A stretch of 64,000 nt of DNA from Phascolarctobacterium_A sp902463975 (GTDB lineage: Bacteria; Bacillota; Negativicutes; Acidaminococcales; Acidaminococcaceae), in the NCBI RefSeq assembly GCF_902463975.1, contig NZ_CABQHJ010000006.1:27591-91590 (forward strand), in the 5' to 3' direction. Below are positions 17,551 through 25,743 of the stretch, piece by piece. The notes under the pieces are model-generated. The model worked only from the letters and a program-made list of their open reading frames with translations, was not told the DNA's origin and did no database searches. The position numbers and the translations under genes were made by a program. How positions within the stretch are numbered: the first letter of the stretch is position 1; each line of letters starts with the position of its first letter.

Positions 17551-18564
17551 ATGATGATGTATTATATTTTTACCTTAAAATTTTTGACACCGGTACATTT
17601 TGGTGACACTGCCAATGGTGGCAGTTTGGATAAGTTTTCGCTTCAATGCAGTGCGGATACATTATTTGCAGCCTTGTGTAATGAAGCTGCAAATAAAGGG
17701 AGTGATGCAGTAGAAACGTTGGTGAAAAAAACAGCAGAAGGGAAGATAGTTTTTTCCAGCTTATTTCCCTATTGGCGTACTGTTGATGATGATTTATATT
17801 TTTACTTACCCAAACCGTTGCTGAAGCTAGAGCAAGAAGAGCAACAATCCGCAAAAAGCTTTGAGGAAATCAAACAATTAGCTACTAAGCTGAAAAAGCA
17901 GAAAAAATCAACATATATACGTGCTTCGCAGATTAATAGTTTGCTGGAGTCCGGTAGCAGTGATAGACAATTTGCTGTGCCTGAGTTTGCAGCGCCGCTT
18001 GTTGCTGGAAGAGTTGCGTTGCGTGAGGAAAAACCGCTTCCATATTATGTGGGCAGTTACGTATTCAGTGAGCACTCCGGTTTGTATTTCATACTGGGTG
18101 TTGAGCATGAAGAAGAGTTTACTTTGATAAAGGATTTGTTGCTTAGTCTTGGCTATAGTGGCATAGGTGGTAAGCGTAGTAGTGGCTATGGGAAATTTGA
18201 ACTGGCTGATGATGAATGGGAGTTGTTTGATGATGGTGGTGTCTATGACGATGATACTGCCATCGCACTGATGCTGTATAACGAAAAAAGTAAGTACCAA
18301 ATGTGTCTTGCTCCTGTTTGTCCCGAGGCTGATGAATTGGCAGTGGTTAAGCAGGGAAGCTATAAGCTGATTAAGCGTGGTGGTTTTATTGCATCATCTG
18401 CGGCAAAGGATAATATTAAGCGTAATAGTATTTACATGCTGCAGGAAGGCTCATGCTTTTCTGAAAGATTACGCGGACAAATGCTGCAGCAGACTGTGGA
18501 CGGTTTAGCACATGATGTTTACCGTGATGGAATAGGAATGTTTGTGGGGTTAAAAAATGAATAG
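17551..18564 (+). CDS. csm4: Csm4, RAMP subunit binding the crRNA 5' handle
   Basis: The 337-residue protein starts with the RAMP strand YYIFTLKFLTPVHFGDT and has SADTLFAALCNEA and a Gly-rich GYSGIGGKRSSGYGKF loop. By family knowledge Csm4 caps the 5' end of the crRNA and holds Cas10. The start is ATGATG immediately after csm3, and it overlaps csm5 by 8 bases. Confidence 0.92.
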   Translation: MMMYYIFTLKFLTPVHFGDTANGGSLDKFSLQCSADTLFAALCNEAANKGSDAVETLVKKTAEGKIVFSSLFPYWRTVDDDLYFYLPKPLLKLEQEEQQSAKSFEEIKQLATKLKKQKKSTYIRASQINSLLESGSSDRQFAVPEFAAPLVAGRVALREEKPLPYYVGSYVFSEHSGLYFILGVEHEEEFTLIKDLLLSLGYSGIGGKRSSGYGKFELADDEWELFDDGGVYDDDTAIALMLYNEKSKYQMCLAPVCPEADELAVVKQGSYKLIKRGGFIASSAAKDNIKRNSIYMLQEGSCFSERLRGQMLQQTVDGLAHDVYRDGIGMFVGLKNE

Positions 18565-19801
18565 CAAACAATTTGAAACAGCAAAAATGTGCCTGAAGGT
18601 AGTTACACCTATAAATATTTCTGACGGTATAGTGTTGGGAGCTAAGGATTATTTGTACGATAGCAGAACGCAGAAGGTATATTTTTTGAATCTGCATCAA
18701 TGGCATATGTTTATTTATAAGCATATGCTGTTGGAAAAATATGAAAGCTATCTTGGAAACTTTTGGGATAAACAGAGCTTGTTGGAATGGCTTCAGATGC
18801 AGGGATATGATATAGATGATGTACGTACTGTTATAACTTCAGAAGCACATGCAACAGTTAATCTGATGGATAACGAAAAAAAGAAAACACTCAATGATAT
18901 TAACAGACATATTCAGCAGCCTGATGGAAGCCTATATGTTCCGGGAAGCAGCTTAAAAGGCGTGTTCAGAACAGCGATTTTGTATAGTCTTTTGCAGAAA
19001 AGACAGGATATTAAGGTTAAATATTGGTGTTATATTAAACAGCAAGTGGATATAATTGAAAAGCTGCTGGAAGAGGAAAGAAAGCCTCGAGAATTACAAA
19101 TAATGCCTCATTCTGTAATAAAAAAGAAGAAAGATCAGGCTGCTAAAGAAATTGACAAGCTAACTGCAAGTTTAGAAAGCGAACTGCTAAATGCACTACG
19201 CCTAAAAGATGATAAGGAGCGCAACATCAGTAACAAGAATGCGGTCTGCAGCGCAATGCGTGGTTTGCAGGTTAGTGATACTTATGCGAGTCGGAATATG
19301 CAGACAGCTATTTTGCAAAAAGTTGATGGCGGATTTGACAAATTTGGCAAGGCTTCTCCCAAAAAACTTCCGATTTTCAGAGAATGCATGCTTCCCGAAG
19401 CAGAGTTGTTCTTTGATGTAAAGATTGAAAAGGCTGTTATGAACACCATTGCCATTAACAGCGTTGACGATTTGTTGAAGGCAACGCACAGCTTTTTTGC
19501 GGCGGTGACAGATTTGCTGCAACAGGCGTTTGGAAAAGAGTATCAAGAAGCATTTCAAGGTGTAGCAGCCGGCAATATGTTCCTTGGCGGTAATACAGGC
19601 TTTTTAAGTAAAACTCTTTTAGCCATGGTGGCTCCGGATAAAGATACTGCAAAAAATACTATCAAGGTATTGCTGGACAAAAGCTTTAAAACTCACAAGC
19701 ATTTGCTGCGTGATAAGATTATTGCACCGCGTACTCTTAAATGTACAAATTATAATGGTAAGCTGATGCTGATGGGAGTTGCGGAGGTGCGCAAAGTATG
19801 A
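18557..19801 (+). CDS. csm5: Csm5, RAMP subunit at the crRNA 3' end
   Basis: The 414-residue protein has the RAMP features LKVVTPINISDG, YVPGSSLKGVFRTAILYSLL and the late GGNTGFLSKTLLAM region. A lysine-rich insert (about 165-225) is seen in many Csm5 proteins. It caps the 3' end of the complex and helps recruit trimming nucleases. It overlaps csm4 and cas6 by a few bases. Confidence 0.9.
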   Translation: MNSKQFETAKMCLKVVTPINISDGIVLGAKDYLYDSRTQKVYFLNLHQWHMFIYKHMLLEKYESYLGNFWDKQSLLEWLQMQGYDIDDVRTVITSEAHATVNLMDNEKKKTLNDINRHIQQPDGSLYVPGSSLKGVFRTAILYSLLQKRQDIKVKYWCYIKQQVDIIEKLLEEERKPRELQIMPHSVIKKKKDQAAKEIDKLTASLESELLNALRLKDDKERNISNKNAVCSAMRGLQVSDTYASRNMQTAILQKVDGGFDKFGKASPKKLPIFRECMLPEAELFFDVKIEKAVMNTIAINSVDDLLKATHSFFAAVTDLLQQAFGKEYQEAFQGVAAGNMFLGGNTGFLSKTLLAMVAPDKDTAKNTIKVLLDKSFKTHKHLLRDKIIAPRTLKCTNYNGKLMLMGVAEVRKV

Positions 19802-20559
19802 TTCGTTCATTGGAAATAAAGCTGGCTGCTCCGACAGGTGCAAAGCTTACGCAGTCTGCCTGCTCATTGCTGCACGGCGTGCTGATGGAGCATATTGACA
19901 GCACATATGCAGAGCTTTTGCATCAACAGAGCTTGCGTCCGTATAGCCAGTATCTTTATTTTGATAAGGAACGTGCCGGTGTTTACTGGCGCTTGACGGC
20001 GCTGAATAAGCAAGCAGATGATGAATTATTGGGAGCAGCATTTTCGCTGCCGGCGACTGTTTATTTGAAGAAAAAACAGATGGAAGTACAGCTTGTGAGC
20101 AAGGAATATCTGAAGGAAACCAGCTATGCTGAAATTGCAGAAAAATGCTTTGCAAAGCCGTTAACAGGAAAATATTTAAGCTGTAGCTTTTTGACATCCT
20201 GCAGTTTTAAAAGCGAAGGGCAATATGTAATTTTCCCTCAACCGCAATTTCTGCTTGGCAGTCTTATAAAGCGCTGGAACAGCTTTGCTGATAAGGAAAG
20301 ACTGGATGCGCTTGGATTAGCACAAGACTTGGCGCAGGAAACATACGTTGCTGATTACAAGCTGAGCTTACGCTCCTTTAGTGTGGATGGCGCACGCATA
20401 CCAGCATTTAGAGGATTATATGTGTTAGGTATGAAAAATAATGTGATGTGCAACAGGATTATCGCTATGTTGGGTGAATATGCTGATTATAGCGGTATAG
20501 GAATTAAGACTGCCTTGGGAATGGGGGCAGTTAAAACATCATTGAATGAAAAATTTTGA
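19798..20559 (+). CDS. cas6: Cas6, CRISPR RNA endonuclease
   Basis: The 253-residue protein ends in the Gly-rich loop YSGIGIKTALGMGAVK that defines Cas6. It starts with a ferredoxin-like fold containing histidines (LLHGVLMEHID) that may include the catalytic one. It cuts the repeat RNA at the base of the CCCC-loop-GGGG hairpin, leaving an 8-base 5' handle. The first repeat lies 140 bases after its stop. Confidence 0.92.
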   Translation: MIRSLEIKLAAPTGAKLTQSACSLLHGVLMEHIDSTYAELLHQQSLRPYSQYLYFDKERAGVYWRLTALNKQADDELLGAAFSLPATVYLKKKQMEVQLVSKEYLKETSYAEIAEKCFAKPLTGKYLSCSFLTSCSFKSEGQYVIFPQPQFLLGSLIKRWNSFADKERLDALGLAQDLAQETYVADYKLSLRSFSVDGARIPAFRGLYVLGMKNNVMCNRIIAMLGEYADYSGIGIKTALGMGAVKTSLNEKF

Positions 20560-20699
20560 GTGAAACTGCGCCGCACCGCTTGCAGAGTGGATTTGGAGGG
20601 TGTGAGGCAGGTTGTTTTTAGGGCAAGTGGTCTGTTGGTAAGGCCTGCGCCGCAAATGGCGGGCGCAGACCTTATGACAGGCGGACTTGCAGGGACAGG
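20560..20699 (+). other. Probable CRISPR leader
   Basis: This 140-base stretch lies between cas6 and the first repeat and is more GC-rich than the arrays. It holds an 11-base imperfect hairpin (20641-20651 with 20662-20672). Repeat variants and the handle direction place the leader on this side. I see no clear -35/-10, so the array may be co-transcribed with cas6. Confidence 0.5.
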
Positions 20700-21933
20700 A
20701 TTTTAGAGATAGCCCCAAATTAGGGGACGGAAATCGTATCATATATAACGCCTTGCAGGTCAGCGATAAAGAAATTTTAGAGATAGCCCCAAATTAGGGG
20801 ACGGAAATCTTTTTTTATCCGTTTTCAATCGCCGTTGCCTCCTCGTATTTTAGAGATAGCCCCAAATTAGGGGACGGAAATCAGCAACGAAGAATAAATG
20901 ATAACTATTATTAATTTTAGAGATAGCCCCAAATTAGGGGACGGAAATCAACCTTCTCATAAATTAAATACCTGTTTAATTTATTTTAGAGATAGCCCCA
21001 AATTAGGGGACGGAAATATATAATTCCTTCACTGTTAGCAACGAAGAATAAAATTTTAGAGATAGCCCCAAATTAGGGGACGGAAATTTTACTCTGATTT
21101 CCATGTTATATACTCCTTTTATTTTTATTTTAGAGATAGCCCCAAATTAGGGGACGGAAATCAACACGTGCTATGCATATTTACATCAACTATATTTTAT
21201 TTTAGAGATAGCCCCAAATTAGGGGACGGAAATAATTTTCCAACAGTGTATTTTGTATTTTTAATCAATTTTAGAGATAGCCCCAAATTAGGGGACGGAA
21301 ACATTGTAGCGAATACATTACTAGCTTGGAATGGTTTCTATTTTAGAGATAGCCCCAAATTAGGGGACGGAAACGCATAGCGTTCAATCATCTATACAAG
21401 GCTCACAATTTTAGAGATAGCCCCAAATTAGGGGACGGAAACCATTGTTGTACAATAGATATCATGTTTAATATTCAGATTTTAGAGATAGCCCCAAATT
21501 AGGGGACGGAAACCAACAGTTTTTAGAAGATAATATTCCGAAAACATATTTTAGAGATAGCCCCAAATTAGGGGACGGAAACGAACAAGCCCAGCTCCAT
21601 TGCTCTTTGTGTCGGGGATTTTAGAGATAGCCCCAAATTAGGGGACGGAAACTTCTAGCCTCCTGCGTGTATTCCTTATTGTAAAGAATTTTAGAGATAG
21701 CCCCAAATTAGGGGACGGAAACAAGTCGACGGGGAAAAACTCGTTTAAGTAGATACGGATTTTAGAGATAGCCCCAAATTAGGGGACGTAAACGACGATA
21801 CGCGGCAGTATACGGCTATTTTGGTGTATTTTAGAGATAACCCCAAATTAGGGGACGGAAATAGACTTCTCGCCGCTTCAATGATTTCGCTGATCGTCTG
21901 TTTCAGGGATAGCCCCAAAATAGGGGACGTAAC
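20700..21933 (+). CRISPR. CRISPR array segment 1 (18 repeats, 17 spacers)
   Basis: The 35-base repeat reads ATTTTAGAGATAG, then CCCCAAATTAGGGG, then ACGGAAA[T/C]. It can fold into a 4-bp CCCC/GGGG hairpin and ends in a type III-like 8-base handle. Spacers are 32-39 bases. Repeats 1-8 end in T, repeats 9-16 end in C and repeat 17 in T. Repeat 16 has ACGTAAAC, and the last repeat (from 21900) is degenerate, ending ACGTAAC. This pattern points to a leader at the left and transcription on the plus strand. The segment ends against a DUF559 element. Confidence 0.97.
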
Positions 21934-22487
21934 AAGCCTCCCCTTCCAGGGGAGGTGTCTGCGAAAGCAGACGGAGGGGTTTTGTAAGAATTAAGGGAAG
22001 AACAATACTTATGGATCATCAAGAAGATTTGTTATGACATGTTGGAAAAATTAACTTTGTAAAAGGAGCAATATGAGCACTAAAATTTTATATAATGGTC
22101 AAAATAAAGAAAATGCTAGATACTTACGAAAAAATATGACCAGACAAGAACGAAAAATATGGTATGATTTTCTTAGAAACCATAAATATAAGTGGTATAG
22201 ACAAAGAAGAATAGGGAATTATATAGTTGACTTTTATTGTGATAAACTTCATTTAGTGATAGAGATAGATGGCGGACAGCATTATGAAGAAAGGCAGAAA
22301 GCGTATGACGAAGAAAGAACAAAAATGTTAAATAACAATGGGATAGAGGTAATAAGAATAGTAAACAATGAAGTTGATAGGAATTTTTAGTAGTATGTCA
22401 GTATTTAGAGCTTCGTATAGAAAATATGCAGTGAGGTGCAAACCCCTCAGGCGCCAGAGGCGCCAGCTCCCCTACAAGGGGAGCCTC
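21934..22487 (+). mobile_element. DUF559 element, copy 1, with palindromic ends
   Basis: The element starts with CTCCCCTTCCAGGGGAG, then a GTCTGC-gaaa-GCAGAC hairpin and GGAGGGGTTT. It ends with the mirror order: AAACCCCTCAGG, a GGCGCC-type hairpin, and CTCCCCTACAAGGGGAG. The two ends are therefore imperfect inverted repeats made of two hairpins each. It carries one nuclease gene and lies between two degenerate CRISPR repeats. Copy 2 (23033-23587) is nearly identical. I see no target-site duplication. Confidence 0.65.
22073..22390 (+). pseudogene. DUF559 nuclease-like protein, C-terminally truncated
   Basis: The sequence matches copy 2 almost base for base, but a T-run near 22383 has five T instead of six. 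This shifts the frame after DRNF and stops at 105 residues instead of 120. The catalytic core is still encoded: R-x2-IGNYIVDFYC, E-x-DGGQHY and the last strand IEVIRI. It may be partly active, but loss of the conserved last helix suggests decay. AAAGGAGC precedes the ATG. Confidence 0.75.
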
Positions 22488-22502
22488 AATAATGAGCTGA
22501 AG

Positions 22503-23032
22503 TTTATTGAGATAGCCCCAAATAAGGGGACGGAAATCGATTTGTAACCACCATTTCGCCAGCATTGCCAGTTTTTTCAGAGATAACCCCAATTTGTGGA
22601 CGGAAACTAGCCTCTTTTAATAGGAAGCCTTCTCATCTAGTAAATTTCAGAGATAACCCCAATTTAGGGGACGGAAACCACCAAGCAAAGATGATACATA
22701 CACAGATTTGCATTTCAGATATAACCCCAAATTAGGGGACGGAAACTGAGTATTAATACTCGATAAACAAGACAAGAAAGAGGATTTTAGATATAGCCCC
22801 AAATTAGGGGACGGAAACTTACCTGCTTTCAGGTATTTAGCTTTTGCTCGACCTAATTTCAGAGATAACCCCAATTTAGGGGACGGAAACTAGAATCTGC
22901 TTTCCATGTTTGACAACCTCTTTTCCAATTTCAGAGATAACCCCAAATTAGGGGACGGAAACCAGTAATAGGACGGTTATTAAGCAGTTCCTTAGCCTAT
23001 TTCAGAGATAGCCCCAACTTAGGGGACGTAAC
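22503..23032 (+). CRISPR. CRISPR array segment 2 (8 repeats, 7 spacers)
   Basis: The repeats are like segment 1, but several read TTTCAGAGATAACCCC in place of TTTTAGAGATAGCCCC. The first repeat begins TTTATTGAGATAG. The second has lost one base in the loop (AATTTGTGGA), which weakens the hairpin. The last ends in ACGTAAC, like the end of segment 1. Spacers are 33-37 bases. It lies between the two DUF559 elements. Confidence 0.95.
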
Positions 23033-23587
23033 AAGCCTCCCCTTCCAGGGGAGGTGTCTGCGAAAGCAGACGGAGGGGTTTTGTAAGAATTAAGGGAAGA
23101 ACAATACTTATGGATCATCAAGAAGATTTGTTATGACATGTTGGAAAAATTAACTTTGTAAAAGGAGCAATATGAGCACTAAAATTTTATATAATGGTCA
23201 AAATAAAGAAAATGCTAGATACTTACGAAAAAATATGACCAGACAAGAACGAAAAATATGGTATGATTTTCTTAGAAACCATAAATATAAGTGGTATAGA
23301 CAAAGAAGAATAGGGAATTATATAGTTGACTTTTATTGTGATAAACTTCATTTAGTGATAGAGATAGATGGCGGACAGCATTATGAAGAAAGGCAGAAAG
23401 CGTATGACGAAGAAAGAACAAAAATGTTAAATAACAATGGGATAGAGGTAATAAGAATAGCAAACAATGAAGTTGATAGGAATTTTTTAGGAGTGTGTCA
23501 GTATTTAGAGCTTCGTATGGAAAATATGAAGTAAGGTGCAAACCCCTCAGGCGCTAAAGGCGCCAGCTCCCCTACAAGTGGAGCCTC
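23033..23587 (+). mobile_element. DUF559 element, copy 2, with palindromic ends
   Basis: It is nearly identical to copy 1 at an offset of 1,099 bases (1,100 after the one-base deletion in copy 1). It has the same double-hairpin ends, although the last hairpin reads CCCCTACAAGTGGAG with one mismatch. Identity continues to the right past the element for about 25 bases into the next CRISPR repeat, so the copied block is larger than the element. Confidence 0.65.
23172..23534 (+). CDS. DUF559 domain nuclease-like protein (intact copy)
   Basis: The 120-residue protein starts with a basic helix (ARYLRKNMTRQERKIWYDFLRNHK). It then has the PD-(D/E)xK-like core of DUF559, related to very-short-patch-repair endonucleases: RQRRIGNYIVDFYC, VIEIDGGQHYE and GIEVIRI, ending in the helix LGVCQYLELR. 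Biochemical function of the family is not established. Here the gene is the only one inside a palindrome-ended repeat element, so a role in moving or copying that element is a reasonable guess. AAAGGAGC lies 6 bases before the start. Confidence 0.85.
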   Translation: MSTKILYNGQNKENARYLRKNMTRQERKIWYDFLRNHKYKWYRQRRIGNYIVDFYCDKLHLVIEIDGGQHYEERQKAYDEERTKMLNNNGIEVIRIANNEVDRNFLGVCQYLELRMENMK

Positions 23588-23602
23588 AATAATGAGCTGA
23601 AG

Positions 23603-24420
23603 TTTATTGAGATAACCTAAAATTAGGGGACGGAAACATGCCGTAAACAGTATCAAGTATTAATAAGGAAGCGTATTTCAGAGATAACCCCAATTTAGGG
23701 GACGGAAACCATGCCAACCTCGCCGTTAAGTTTCACCGGGAATTTATTTCAGAGATAACCCCAAATTAGGGGACGGAAACTACCAACGCTGAATTTGAAA
23801 CGCTTCTCGAAATTGATTAAATTTTAGAGATAGTCCCAAATAAGGGGACGGAAACCGATTAAGTAAGTCAGCATAAACTAGCATTTTTCCGATTTCAGAG
23901 ATAGCCCCAAATAAGGGGACGGAAATCCGCTGGAGTCCTTAATATTAATCTCATGGTCGTATAAAATTTCAGAAATAGCCCCAAATTAGGGGACGGAAAA
24001 TCTTAAATTGTACGTGTTTCGACGTCTGAAAAAATATTTTAGAGATAGCCCCAAATTAGGGGACGGAAATCTTTTGGTAATCTCCGTAATGTAGTTGCTA
24101 TTGAATTTTAGAGATAGCCATAAATTAGGGGACGGAAACCCTTGTCATACAAAGCACGTTCGAAATATGTAAAATAATGATTTTAGAGATAGCCCCAAAT
24201 TAGGGGACGGAAACTCAGCAGAATGAATAACAGCTTTTTCATACCATATTTTAGAGATAACCCCAAATTAGGGGACGGAAACAAGTAAATTTTTCAGATG
24301 AAAAATAGCGTCCCAACGGATTTCAGAGATAACCCCAAATTAGGGGACGGAAACTGCAATATACAGCAATATCGCCAAGGCTTTCTATTTTATAGATAAC
24401 CCCAAATTAGGGGACGTAAT
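23603..24420 (+). CRISPR. CRISPR array segment 3 (12 repeats, 11 spacers)
   Basis: The first repeat is degenerate (TTTATTGAGATAACCTAA), so its hairpin is lost. Later repeats mix the TTTCAG...AACCCC and TTTTAG...AGCCCC types. Others vary in the stem (AGTCCC, GCCATAA) or handle (one ends GGAAAA). The last repeat (24387) has TATAGATAA and ends ACGTAAT. Spacers are 32-40 bases. The array stops 37 bases before cas1. The high repeat divergence marks this as the oldest, trailer-side part. Confidence 0.95.
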
Positions 24421-24457
24421 TTTGAAATAAGAAAATATTTTCTAGGAGGGATAAAAA

Positions 24458-25450
24458 ATGACTTCTTTGTATATTACGGAAAGCGGAGCGTATTTACGAA
24501 AACGCGGAGGCCATGTTTTAGTCGGGCGTAACAATGAGGTTCTTTTAGAGGTGCCGTTGGAGAGAATAGAAGATGTTACCTTGGTAGATAGTGTGCAAAT
24601 CTCTTCAGGATTAATTACAGAGTTTTTAGAGAGAAATATACCTCTATCATGGCTTTCTGGAAGAGGTCGTTTCTTTGGCTCGCTTTTAAGCAATGGTTCT
24701 ATTGATATAATTAAGCATCAAAAACAATTTGAGCTTTTGCAGGAAGAAAAGTTATATTTTGAGCTTGCCAAAAAGATTATTTATGCTAAGGTACATAATC
24801 AGCTGACAATTTTACGTCGATATAATCGCAATTTAAAACTTGATAATGTAGACACAAGCATTCGCAATATTTTAGCAATAAGAAAAAATATTTGTCAGGC
24901 AGATGATTTACATTCTTTAATGGGCTTTGAAGGAATTATAAGTCGTGTTTATTTTTGTGCTTTAGGCGCTATAGTTCCAGATGAATTTAAATTTGAAAAA
25001 CGTACTAAAATGCCACCACGAGATCCATTTAATTCTATGTTGAGTTTAGGTTACAGTATGCTGTTCAATGAGATTATGAGCAATGTGTTGGCTTTGGGTT
25101 TGCATCCTTACGTTGGTTTTATGCACAGAATTGCTAAAGGACATCCTGCGTTAGTTTCGGATTTAATTGAAGAATGGCGTGCGCCATTGATTGATTCTAT
25201 GGTTTTAGCAATGGTAAAGAGAAATATGTTGACGAAAGATATGTTTGAAACAAATGAAACGGGCTGTTTTTTAAACACTGAAGCTCGTAAAATATATTTG
25301 CAGACATATAACAAAAAGTTACGTTCAGACAACCAATATCTTGAAGATAAATATACTTATCGCGAAAGCATTAGACAACAGTGCCGTAAATATGCTAGTG
25401 TAATCATGCATAGAGATATCACTCTTTATGAACCTTTGGAGTTGAGATAA
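24458..25450 (+). CDS. cas1: Cas1 integrase
   Basis: The 330-residue protein has the N-terminal beta domain (SLYITESGAYLRKRGGHVLVGR) and the helical catalytic domain. The metal ligands are visible as Glu in LMGFEGIISRVYF, His in LHPYVGFMH and Asp in EEWRAPLIDSMVL. With Cas2 it inserts new spacers at the leader end. CTAGGAGGG lies 9 bases before the start. Its stop overlaps the cas2 start (TAATG). Confidence 0.95.
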   Translation: MTSLYITESGAYLRKRGGHVLVGRNNEVLLEVPLERIEDVTLVDSVQISSGLITEFLERNIPLSWLSGRGRFFGSLLSNGSIDIIKHQKQFELLQEEKLYFELAKKIIYAKVHNQLTILRRYNRNLKLDNVDTSIRNILAIRKNICQADDLHSLMGFEGIISRVYFCALGAIVPDEFKFEKRTKMPPRDPFNSMLSLGYSMLFNEIMSNVLALGLHPYVGFMHRIAKGHPALVSDLIEEWRAPLIDSMVLAMVKRNMLTKDMFETNETGCFLNTEARKIYLQTYNKKLRSDNQYLEDKYTYRESIRQQCRKYASVIMHRDITLYEPLELR

Positions 25451-25728
25451 TGGAGCGAAAATTTATAGTTTTAATGATTTATGATATTGTCGATAACAAA
25501 CGCCGTAATAAGATGGTAAAATGTCTTGAGGCTTATGGTGTCCGTGTACAAAAATCTGCTTTTGAAGCATTACTTAATCGTCGGCAATATGAAAAAATGC
25601 TACGAGAAAGCAGTATTTTGATTGATGAAGCAGTTGATTCCTTGCGAGTATATGTATTGGATGATATTATAGATGTATATACTTGGGGAATTGGCGAGCG
25701 TAAGGAAACAGACTGCGTTATTTTGTAA
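25450..25728 (+). CDS. cas2: Cas2, spacer acquisition subunit
   Basis: The 92-residue protein has the ferredoxin-like Cas2 fold: VLMIYDIVDNKRRNKMVKCLEAYGVRVQKSAFEALL, with the conserved YDI strand and the aspartate after it. It forms the core dimer of the Cas1-Cas2 integrase. It overlaps cas1 by one base and ends 15 bases before the chosen csm6 start. Confidence 0.95.
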   Translation: MERKFIVLMIYDIVDNKRRNKMVKCLEAYGVRVQKSAFEALLNRRQYEKMLRESSILIDEAVDSLRVYVLDDIIDVYTWGIGERKETDCVIL

Positions 25729-25743
25729 ATGGGAGATGAGCGA

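Noticed and set aside
20539..20742. Minus-strand frame over the leader and first repeat
   Set aside because: It includes repeat sequence and overlaps the cas6 end; no ribosome site.
21168..21380. Frame encoding repeated RDSPKLGDGN units
   Set aside because: It is the CRISPR repeat read as protein; the same holds for the minus-strand frame at 22647-22874.
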